Source: an uncultured Oscillospiraceae bacterium
Lineage (GTDB): Bacteria > Bacillota > Clostridia > Oscillospirales > Oscillospiraceae
Direction of reading: 5' to 3'
Assembly (NCBI GenBank): GCA_947627735.1
Contig: CANQXG010000004.1
Coordinates: 1-64,000, forward strand
DNA length: 64,000 nucleotides
Below are positions 44,404 through 51,763 of the stretch, one piece after another (positions within the stretch are counted from its first letter, which is position 1; each line of letters opens with the position of its first letter). The position numbers and the translations under genes are program-made. A model generated the notes under the pieces. The model worked only from the letters and a program-made list of their open reading frames with translations. It searched no databases and had not been told where the DNA came from.

Positions 44404-45591
44404 TTATTGCCCCGTCTTTTCCGCCAGCAAGTCCTTCACCGCGTCCAGCAGGGTGTAGCTGTCCGTCACCAGCACGCCCCGGCAGTCTGCCCGTGTCGCC
44501 GCCTCGATGTCCCGCTCGTCGTCCCCGAACAGCACGCAGTCCTTCGGTATATTCAGGTCATACTCCCGCTGGGCCTCATACAGCATCCCCGGCTGGGGCT
44601 TGCGGCAGAAGCAGCCGTCGTCCCAGTTGTGGGGGCACATGTAGATCCTGTCTATCCGCGCCCCGGCCCGGCGCAGGTCCGCCTCCATCTTCTCATGGAT
44701 GGCCGCCAGGGTATCCTCCGTCAGCCGGCCCCGGGCCAGCCCCGGCTGGTTCGTCACCAGCAGCACCAGGTACCCCGCCTCGTTGAGCAGCCGCACCGCC
44801 TCCTTAGCCCCCGGCAGCCACACGAAGTCCTCCGGCCGCTCGATGTAGCACGCCCGGGGCGGCCGCTCGTTCAGCGTCCCGTCCCGGTCCAGGAACACCG
44901 CCTTCCGCCCGGAGAAAAACCGCTCCGTCAGCGGCATCCGGGCATAGGACCCGATGGAATAGTACCGGTGCTCCGTCACGGTGGCGTAAAGCCGTCCCTG
45001 CTCCAGTGCACGGGCGTAGGCGAAGCGCTCGAAGCTGATGTTCTCCTCCGGCAGCCAGTCCAGCACCTCCCTGGCGATCAGCGCGTAGCCGATGTCCACC
45101 CCGTTGAGGCCCGGCGTCTGTCGGGCCTTGTCGTATACCTTCACCTTCTCGTTTTCGATGAGCAGGTTGTTTTTCGTATACCCGTCCCGGTTGGCATAGG
45201 CCGTCATCTGCACCAGGGCGTGATTTTCCCGGAACGCCGCCAGGTGCTTTGCGAAGCTGATGGGGCAGTAGTTGTCGCAGTACATCAGCAGGAAGTCGCC
45301 GTGGATAAGTCCTGCCGCCGCACGCAGCCGCGCGCCGGTCTCATACTCCACCGGCGTGACGCTGTACTGGACTGTGAGTCCCTCGATGGGTTCCGTCGCC
45401 AGATAGTCGATGATCTTCTCCGCCTTGTAGCCCAGCAGCAGCACCGCCTCCGATATGCCGAAGTCACGCACCTGCTCCAGCAAGTGCGCCATATAGGGCC
45501 GGCCCTGTATGGGATACATGGGCTTCGGGTTTTCCAGGGTGAACGGCTGCAGCCGCGTCCCCTGGCCCCCCGCCAATATCACTGCCTGCAT
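44404..45591 (-). CDS. Bifunctional heptose nucleotidyltransferase / heptose-bisphosphate phosphatase (HddC-GmhB fusion)
   Basis: A 395-aa fusion. Residues 1-230 are a sugar-phosphate nucleotidyltransferase (ILAGGQGTRLQPFTLENPKPM, MYCDNYCPI). Residues about 235-395 are a HAD-IIIA phosphatase (VFLDRDGTLNE; CPHNWDDGCFCRKPQPGM, the zinc loop of GmhB; FGDDERDIEAA). Together with gmhA and hddA just upstream it would complete the four-step route to GDP-D-glycero-alpha-D-manno-heptose. GAGGGA precedes the ATG. GDP rather than another nucleotide is inferred from the neighbouring GMD-like enzyme. Confidence 0.88.
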   Translation of the reverse strand: MQAVILAGGQGTRLQPFTLENPKPMYPIQGRPYMAHLLEQVRDFGISEAVLLLGYKAEKIIDYLATEPIEGLTVQYSVTPVEYETGARLRAAAGLIHGDFLLMYCDNYCPISFAKHLAAFRENHALVQMTAYANRDGYTKNNLLIENEKVKVYDKARQTPGLNGVDIGYALIAREVLDWLPEENISFERFAYARALEQGRLYATVTEHRYYSIGSYARMPLTERFFSGRKAVFLDRDGTLNERPPRACYIERPEDFVWLPGAKEAVRLLNEAGYLVLLVTNQPGLARGRLTEDTLAAIHEKMEADLRRAGARIDRIYMCPHNWDDGCFCRKPQPGMLYEAQREYDLNIPKDCVLFGDDERDIEAATRADCRGVLVTDSYTLLDAVKDLLAEKTGQ

Positions 45592-45603
45592 GGTCTATCC
45601 CTC

Positions 45604-46188
45604 TCACCTATCCTTCAGCATCTCACAGAACAGGCGCATCATCATGTGGTTGAAGATGAGATGCACGTCCTCCGTCACCTGCATATCTTCTATGGGCGCG
45701 TGCATGCTGTGGTCCGCCAGTCGGCGCAGCTTCCCGCCGTCATAGCCGGTGACGCCGATCACCGCGCAGCCCTGGGCCTTGGCATACTCCACCGCACGGA
45801 TGATGTTGGCCGAGTTGCCGCTGCCGGAGATGGCCACCACCACGTCCCCCGCCCGCAGCCGGCCTTCCAGCTGGGCGGCGAACACGTTCTCATACCCCAG
45901 GTCGTTGGAGATCGCCGTCACCATCGCGATGTTGTCGTTCAGGCAGTGGAAGCGGAACTTCTTTCCCAGCCCCTCGCTGATCCCCTTGTTGAAGTCGTTC
46001 AGCATGTGGGTGGCCGTGGATGCGCTGCCCCCGTTTCCGAAACAATACACATCCGCGCCTCGATCGTAGGCGTCCAGCAGCACGTTCATCGCCCTGCTGA
46101 CCGCCGTAGTGTCCACCGCGTCCAATGTGCTCTTCACGTCGGCAAAATAATCCGTTATCAGTTTTTTGAAGTCTATGTATCTGTCCAT
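45604..46188 (-). CDS. gmhA: Sedoheptulose-7-phosphate isomerase GmhA
   Basis: A 194-aa SIS-domain protein. It has CFGNGGSASTATHMLNDFNKG (about 50), VVAISGSGNSANII (about 113) and LIFNHMMMRLFCEM near the end. GmhA turns sedoheptulose-7-phosphate into D-glycero-D-manno-heptose-7-phosphate, the first step of nucleotide-heptose synthesis. It lies between hddA (13 bases) and the HddC-GmhB fusion (12 bases). Confidence 0.9.
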   Translation of the reverse strand: MDRYIDFKKLITDYFADVKSTLDAVDTTAVSRAMNVLLDAYDRGADVYCFGNGGSASTATHMLNDFNKGISEGLGKKFRFHCLNDNIAMVTAISNDLGYENVFAAQLEGRLRAGDVVVAISGSGNSANIIRAVEYAKAQGCAVIGVTGYDGGKLRRLADHSMHAPIEDMQVTEDVHLIFNHMMMRLFCEMLKDR

Positions 46189-46201
46189 GTCCCTGGCTCT
46201 C

Positions 46202-47188
46202 TCAGTCGTAAAAGATGATCTGGGACCCGGCAGGCTCGAACCGGAAGTCGATCTGCCGGTAACCGCTCAGCGCCTGCCGCACCGCCTCCTGCCGCTCCGC
46301 CGGGACGTACAGCAGCAGAAATCCGCCGCCGCCCGCGCCCAGGATCTTCCCGCCGGTAGCCCCGGCTGCCCGCGCCGCGGCATACATCCCGTCTATGGCA
46401 GGGTTGGACACCCCGGAGGCATACTGCCGCTTCTTCTGCCACGCCGCGTCCAGCGCGGGACCCCAGCTGTCCGGGTCACCTTCCCGCAGCGAACGGTATA
46501 CCCGCTCTGCGTCCTCCACCATGGAGTCCAGCAGTGCCATCTTCACCTCGATGGTGTCCGTCTGCTCCCGCATGATCTTGGACGAGTCCCGGGTCAGGCC
46601 CGTGTAAAACAGCATCAGCGAAGTCTTTAACCGCTCCATGGCCGGCGCCGGCACCATGATAGGCTCCGCGCTCACTGCCCCGTCCGCATAGAACTTATAC
46701 CGCCGGAAGCCGCCGTAGGCCACCGCGTACTGGTCCTGGATGCCGATGGGGTTGCCCAGCCGTTCTATCTCCAGCTCACAGGCCATCCGCGCCAGCCGCT
46801 CCGGCGGGGCATACTCCCCCTTGAAGGCCAGCAGCGCGTTCAGCGTCCCCACTGCGATGGCGCTGGAGGACGCCAGGCCCACCCCCGCCGTGGCCAGCGG
46901 CAGGTCCGCCGAGTAGATGATCTCCACGCCCTTCTCGATGCCCGTCATCTTCAGCGCCTCGCGGATGATGTTGTGCTTCACCTCATCCACCTGGTCCACG
47001 ACCTCGTTCTGGGAATAGCAGACCCGGATCTGGTCGTCGAACTTCTTCAGCACCGTGATATACACGTACATATCCAGCGCCGTGCTCAATACTGTGCCGT
47101 AGCCAAAGCGGCTGTGCTCAAAATAGCCGTGAAAATCCGTTCCCCCTCCGAAAAACGACGCGCGGAGGGGCGTCTTTGAAATAACCAA
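46202..47188 (-). CDS. hddA: D-glycero-alpha-D-manno-heptose-7-phosphate kinase HddA
   Basis: A 328-aa GHMP kinase: KTPLRASFFGGGTDFHGYFE at the N-terminus, ATP loop ATAGVGLASSSAIAVG (about 98) and GGKILGAGGGGFLLLY near the end. HddA phosphorylates heptose-7-phosphate at C1 (alpha). The start is TTG at 47188, set by GGGAGAG eight bases upstream. It is cotranscribed with gmhA. A fucose-kinase-like role is possible for the family, but the neighbours favour heptose. Confidence 0.9.
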   Translation of the reverse strand: MVISKTPLRASFFGGGTDFHGYFEHSRFGYGTVLSTALDMYVYITVLKKFDDQIRVCYSQNEVVDQVDEVKHNIIREALKMTGIEKGVEIIYSADLPLATAGVGLASSSAIAVGTLNALLAFKGEYAPPERLARMACELEIERLGNPIGIQDQYAVAYGGFRRYKFYADGAVSAEPIMVPAPAMERLKTSLMLFYTGLTRDSSKIMREQTDTIEVKMALLDSMVEDAERVYRSLREGDPDSWGPALDAAWQKKRQYASGVSNPAIDGMYAAARAAGATGGKILGAGGGGFLLLYVPAERQEAVRQALSGYRQIDFRFEPAGSQIIFYD

Positions 47189-47211
47189 CGTCTATCTCTC
47201 CCGTTTCTTTG

Positions 47212-48183
47212 TCAGACTCTCTCCCGCCAGTAGTTCAGCGTGTCGGACAGGATCTGCTCGAACCCGATCTCCGGCCGCCAGCCCGTGATCTGCCGGAACT
47301 TCTCCGTGTCCCCGATGAGGTAGGGCACCTTCGTCGGCCGCACGAACGCAGGCTCCGTCACCCACTTGATGTCCTTCACCGTGGACATGGCGATGAGCCG
47401 CTCCAGCGTCTCCTGGAAGGTATAGACCTTGTCCTCCTCGTCCGACCCCACCAGATACAGCTCACCCGGCTCGCACTTGTGCACCGCCAGCCAATAGGCC
47501 CGCACGATGTCCTTCACGTGGGTGAAGTTGCGCTTGTCACCCGTGTCGCCGATGCGCACCACCGGCTCCTGCAGCCCCTTCTCGATGCGGGCGATCTGAT
47601 AAGCGTAGGACGGCAGGCCGAACACGTTCTCACGCCGAGGCCCCTCGTGGTTGAAGGTCCGGGTCCGGTACACCTGCACGCCGTAGGACCGGAAGTAAAC
47701 GTACCCGATCAGATCCTGGGCCACCTTCGTCACCGCGTAGGGGTTCACAGGCCGCAGCACGGTGAACTCGTTGATGGGCAGCTCGTCCGGGTGGATGTCG
47801 CCGTACTCCTCCCCGGAGCCGGGGATGTGGAACTTGGTGTCCGGCTTGATGTCCCGGATGGCGTCCAGGAAGTTCACGGTGCCCAGGTAGTTGGTGTCCA
47901 TATACTCCCGGGGGTTGTCCCAGGAGGGGCTGACGAAGCTCTCGGAGGCCATGTGGAAGATGATGTCCGGCTGGACCTCCTTCACCACCCGGCGCACGCC
48001 GGTGGCGTCCAGGATGTTGCAGTCGTGCCAGATGATCTTGTCCGCGAAGCCCGCCACGTGGTCCATCCGGGACAGGTGCCAGCGCTTCGTGCCGTGCACC
48101 TCCACGTCCGGCATGGTCAGCAGATACTCCGCCAGGTGGGAACCCACGAATCCGGTAACGCCTGTGATCAGTACTTTTTCCAT
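47212..48183 (-). CDS. GDP-sugar 4,6-dehydratase (GMD family; GDP-heptose 4,6-dehydratase likely)
   Basis: A 323-aa SDR dehydratase. It has NAD motif GVTGFVGSHLAEYL (about 8), HMASESFVSPSWDNP, the catalytic YAVTK (about 150) and TRTFNHEGPRR. It forms a 4-keto-6-deoxy GDP-sugar. Because the locus makes GDP-manno-heptose, the substrate is probably GDP-heptose, as for WcbK/DmhA in Campylobacter and Yersinia; GDP-mannose is the alternative. It lies 18 bases after the RmlC-like gene. Confidence 0.88.
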   Translation of the reverse strand: MEKVLITGVTGFVGSHLAEYLLTMPDVEVHGTKRWHLSRMDHVAGFADKIIWHDCNILDATGVRRVVKEVQPDIIFHMASESFVSPSWDNPREYMDTNYLGTVNFLDAIRDIKPDTKFHIPGSGEEYGDIHPDELPINEFTVLRPVNPYAVTKVAQDLIGYVYFRSYGVQVYRTRTFNHEGPRRENVFGLPSYAYQIARIEKGLQEPVVRIGDTGDKRNFTHVKDIVRAYWLAVHKCEPGELYLVGSDEEDKVYTFQETLERLIAMSTVKDIKWVTEPAFVRPTKVPYLIGDTEKFRQITGWRPEIGFEQILSDTLNYWRERV

Positions 48184-48201
48184 TGTTCTTCTCCTAACTT
48201 T

Positions 48202-48780
48202 TTAGTGCTGTCCGCGCATGCCCTTCACGCGCTCAACGTATTGTTTGAAGCTCTGGTGGTGCTTATCCCGCTGGGAGATGATGACGTTCTCCACTTTGTC
48301 CAGGGGCCAGTCGATGGCCAGGTCCGGGTCGTCCCACTGCACGCCGTCCTCATACGCAGGGCTGTACTTGTCCGTGCACTTGTATGTAAACACCGTGTGA
48401 TCCCGCAGGGCCAGGAAGGCAGAGCCGAAGCCCTCCGGCAGGTACAGCATCCGCTTGTTCTCCTCGCTCAGCTCAAAGGCCTGCCACTTGCCCAGGGTGG
48501 GCGAGTCGATGCGCAGGTCCACCGCCACCTCGTATACCGCGCCGCTGCTGACCCGCACCAGCTTCCCCTGGGGGTACTCGTACTGGAAGTGGATGCCCCG
48601 CAGCGTGCCCTTGCAGGACAGGCTCTCGTTGTCCTCTCCGAAGGTAACGGGCAGGCCACGCTTCAGAAACTCCTGCTTCTCAAAGGACTTGAGAAAATAC
48701 CCCCGCTCGTCCGGGAAATACCGGGGCATGATCTCCATGAGCCCCTCGATGGACGTCTTTTTGAATTCAAAATCCGGCAT
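48202..48780 (-). CDS. RmlC-like sugar 3,5-epimerase (possibly acting on GDP-4-keto-deoxyheptose)
   Basis: A 192-aa cupin epimerase. It has the base His in LRGIHFQYEYPQGKLVRV (about 65), the acid Tyr in TVFTYKCTDKYSP (about 135) and PEGFGSAFLAL. The element holds a second RmlC protein (55715-56269) next to rmlD and diverged from this one. This copy sits within the heptose genes and may act like MlghB of Campylobacter, which epimerises GDP-6-deoxy-4-keto-heptose. That assignment rests on context. Confidence 0.83.
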   Translation of the reverse strand: MPDFEFKKTSIEGLMEIMPRYFPDERGYFLKSFEKQEFLKRGLPVTFGEDNESLSCKGTLRGIHFQYEYPQGKLVRVSSGAVYEVAVDLRIDSPTLGKWQAFELSEENKRMLYLPEGFGSAFLALRDHTVFTYKCTDKYSPAYEDGVQWDDPDLAIDWPLDKVENVIISQRDKHHQSFKQYVERVKGMRGQH

Positions 48781-48812
48781 GTCTGTTTCTCCTTATAATT
48801 TATTATTGTTAT

Positions 48813-49691
48813 TTAACGGTCCGTTTGGACGCTGTCGATGTAATCCCGGATCGAACGGGCAAGTTCGATCTGCGGCTCCCAGCCCGTCGCCTGCCGGATC
48901 TTCGTGATATCCGCGCAGAAGCTGATCCTGTCCTCATGATGCTGAAAGCAAGGCTCCTCTTCCAGGCCAAAGGCGCGCATGGCCTCTCCGGCGACCGACC
49001 AGATGGGCGTCGCGCGGCCTGACCCGATGTTCAAGATCTGCTGCTCCGGATCGCATTCCGCGACGCGGAGGATCGCTTTTGACAGATCCCGCACATCGAT
49101 GAAATCGTTCTCGTTGTACGCGGTGCGAAGGGCCGGCTTTTGTCCGTTTTTCAAGCACTTCACCACGTAGGGGATCACAGAATTAGCCCTCTGATTTGGC
49201 CCAATCACATAAAAGGGCCTCACCCAATGGAAGTCCAGCTGTCTTTCGAGGCAATACTGCCTTGCCATCCCCAGCAGCCCCGTCTTTGCCGCTGTAAAAG
49301 CATCCGTGTTCCTTATCGGCCACTCCTCCGGGATCGCTCCCTTGGGATCGAGATACTCAAAGCAGCTTCCCGTGAAGATAAAGTGTTTGATCCCCGCCCT
49401 GTAACCCTCCTCCAGGAGGTTGAAACTGTTTCGCACGCTGTTCCAGCTGTTTTCATAGGAATAGTCCGGTATCCCTATCCAGGCCAGATGGATGCAGCAA
49501 TCGATCTGCTTTGCCTGCAACACGCTGTTCAGGTGGGCGGGGTCCCCAAGGTCGCACTGCAGATACTCGTCACATTTTGATGCCGGCTCTCTCCTGCTGC
49601 CCAGCGCGTAAACAAAATGTCCGGCCCGCGCTGCGTCGGCGCACACATTTTTCCCGATAAAGCCGTTTGCGCCCGTTATCAGTAGCCTCAT
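48813..49691 (-). CDS. SDR-family nucleotide-sugar epimerase/reductase with atypical active site
   Basis: A 292-aa extended SDR. It has Rossmann motif LLITGANGFIGKNV (about 3) and HLAWIGIPDYSYENSWN. The usual catalytic YxxxK is FTAAK here (about 139), with phenylalanine in place of tyrosine, followed by RPFYVIGPNQR. In this position it could be the C4 reductase that finishes the GDP-deoxyheptose, but loss of the tyrosine argues for altered chemistry. It is part of the minus-strand run between the RmlC-like gene and the methyltransferase-kinase. Confidence 0.8.
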   Translation of the reverse strand: MRLLITGANGFIGKNVCADAARAGHFVYALGSRREPASKCDEYLQCDLGDPAHLNSVLQAKQIDCCIHLAWIGIPDYSYENSWNSVRNSFNLLEEGYRAGIKHFIFTGSCFEYLDPKGAIPEEWPIRNTDAFTAAKTGLLGMARQYCLERQLDFHWVRPFYVIGPNQRANSVIPYVVKCLKNGQKPALRTAYNENDFIDVRDLSKAILRVAECDPEQQILNIGSGRATPIWSVAGEAMRAFGLEEEPCFQHHEDRISFCADITKIRQATGWEPQIELARSIRDYIDSVQTDR

Positions 49692-49703
49692 TTCAACACT
49701 CCT

Positions 49704-51752
49704 TCATTTTGCCGTACTGTCCGGCATTTCCGGCCCGGGAAGCTCCATGGCCATATTCAGGCGTATCTTCCTCGTCCCCAGCATGCCGCGGCCGTCTATG
49801 ATGATCTGCGGGTCCGTTGTCTTGAAAAGAAAGTTCCCGTTTCCGAGGCGGACCCCATTGGTCCGATATGGCACGTTCCTTCCCCGTTCATCCGTGACGG
49901 AGCGGACCTTCACAAGACAGCACTGGCTGCACAGGACCGTCCTCACGGTCTTCATCTCCGCGGGAAACTCCAGCTCGACCTCTACGCCCCTGGACGGGGG
50001 CAGGTCGTTCGCCAGGCGGTAAACGACTTCGTTCGCCGCGCCCTGGCCGCGGCTTTTGCTGATATGTACGGGCTGGCATACAAGGGCCTTATGCCCGACG
50101 GCAGGATACTGATCGATGCGTTTTCCCGAATAGCCAAACCGCGCAAACGACCGCTCCATTTTCAAAAAGACCGTCCGCAGCTCTTCGTCTATCCCATAGC
50201 GCTCATAGAGAAACCCGGCGTCGTCCTCGGAGAACTGGAACTGATACATGATGCCCCGCCAGAGGATGAACAGAATCGGGACGCTGAAAGGGAGCGTCCA
50301 CTCGTAATCGATCACGTGCCAGCGCCCGTCCTCCGTCACGATGATGTTCTGGGGGATCATGTCCACATTGCTCACCGCGGGCGCGCGGAGGGAAAGAAGC
50401 CGCGGATCGGCGGCGCCGAAGGTCTCCCGGAAATCCCGCGTCGGCACGAAATACTGCGCCTTCTCGGAGAGGATATCCAGCAGTCTGTCGTACTCTGCCA
50501 TTACCCGCCCATAGTCCTTGGCCACGAGGCAGTCGTTTATGACCGACGACAGATTCCTCCCTTCCAGATATTCAAACTCGACCCCGTCCCCCCGCATGGC
50601 GCAGCGGTCGAAGCTGACTCCACACTCCCCATAGGCGGCGGTCAGACGCCGGTAGCTCTCGCAGATGTTCGCCGCATGCTGTCTGCCGTACCAGGAGCGG
50701 GGCGTCTTCCGGACGAGCCGCTGCCCGTCCCTGGAGAGGATGCTGGTGCGCATGTCATATATTGGCCGCCGGCCGGGATTGAATCGCACGTATTGGATCG
50801 GGTCCAGCTCGCTGTCGGGACCGGGCCGGACGGAGGCGACGACCAGATAAGAGTTTGTAAACTCGCTGAACGTCCCGTCCTCGGCCATGGTGTAGAACGC
50901 CTCTTTCTCCGCGCCCTCGTTCAGCAGATTTTCCCGGTCGTATTCCCACGTATAGCAGTGACTTGCCAGCTCTCCTCTGCGAGGCGCGTAATCGTCGGAG
51001 TAAAGATTCTGCATGAACCTGTATTCCGGCAGAGGGTAAAAGAACTTGCTGCGGCCGAATCCGGCGGCGCTCATATAGTCCTTCAGCTCACGCAGGCTGA
51101 AATACCGATGCTGGGGCATGGACGTGACGCCGGTCAGAGAGGCGCCGCCATGCTCCTCCCCCAATATCCTGCTGCCGTTAAAGGATTTGAACCCGTACTT
51201 GTTGTCCGCGGCCAGGACGACCCTGCCCCTGTCTGACAGGCGCTCCCGTGCCCAGGCCAGCATGTCCCTCTGGGGGTCGTCGCTTTGAGGAAAGTAAAGC
51301 GCCGCCTCGGAGAATGCCTCCGCCATCACGATGTAATCAAACTTCCGGTCCTCCAGCTGTGCCTCCAGACCGCTGAGGCCGCTGTAGGCGCAGTAGGTGA
51401 TATTCGTATGGTCCTTGTTCCGCACAGTGCTGATATATGTCCTGACCAGGTCAAGATCAAAACAGCACACATGGCCCGCCTTGGCGGCCAGCGCCCCGGT
51501 GAGCTGACCGTAATCCGACCCCAGCTCCAGGACACTGTCGTCCTTCCGTATAGGCAGCCAATCCACGCAGTTCTTTCTCAGCTTCGACAGCACGGCGGTG
51601 TATTCCGGGAGCAGCTCCGCCGCGGAAACGGTCCTGTAATTGCTGTCATCCAATATCTCCAGCACGGCTGCGTCGAACCCGGTCAGCTCGGTGTTGCCGT
51701 CGGGGACGATATCGGTACATATCCCCCCGACAGGCAGTTCTGAAACAAACAT
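49704..51752 (-). CDS. Methyltransferase fused to a kinase-like phosphotransferase domain
   Basis: A 682-aa protein with two enzymatic parts. About residues 60-260 form a class I SAM methyltransferase (VLELGSDYGQLTGALAAKAG, then YIVMAEAFSEA). About 330-560 resemble aminoglycoside/LPS-kinase folds: LVRKTPRSWYG, the catalytic NVDMIPQNIIV (normally HxDxxxxN) and the metal motif VIDYEWT. A C-terminal beta-rich region follows. Similar methyltransferase-kinase proteins cap or modify the growing end of O-antigen chains (WbdD type), which here would suit an ABC-exported glycan. Chain-end modification is inference. Confidence 0.82.
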   Translation of the reverse strand: MFVSELPVGGICTDIVPDGNTELTGFDAAVLEILDDSNYRTVSAAELLPEYTAVLSKLRKNCVDWLPIRKDDSVLELGSDYGQLTGALAAKAGHVCCFDLDLVRTYISTVRNKDHTNITYCAYSGLSGLEAQLEDRKFDYIVMAEAFSEAALYFPQSDDPQRDMLAWARERLSDRGRVVLAADNKYGFKSFNGSRILGEEHGGASLTGVTSMPQHRYFSLRELKDYMSAAGFGRSKFFYPLPEYRFMQNLYSDDYAPRRGELASHCYTWEYDRENLLNEGAEKEAFYTMAEDGTFSEFTNSYLVVASVRPGPDSELDPIQYVRFNPGRRPIYDMRTSILSRDGQRLVRKTPRSWYGRQHAANICESYRRLTAAYGECGVSFDRCAMRGDGVEFEYLEGRNLSSVINDCLVAKDYGRVMAEYDRLLDILSEKAQYFVPTRDFRETFGAADPRLLSLRAPAVSNVDMIPQNIIVTEDGRWHVIDYEWTLPFSVPILFILWRGIMYQFQFSEDDAGFLYERYGIDEELRTVFLKMERSFARFGYSGKRIDQYPAVGHKALVCQPVHISKSRGQGAANEVVYRLANDLPPSRGVEVELEFPAEMKTVRTVLCSQCCLVKVRSVTDERGRNVPYRTNGVRLGNGNFLFKTTDPQIIIDGRGMLGTRKIRLNMAMELPGPEMPDSTAK

Positions 51753-51763
51753 GACTTATGCCC

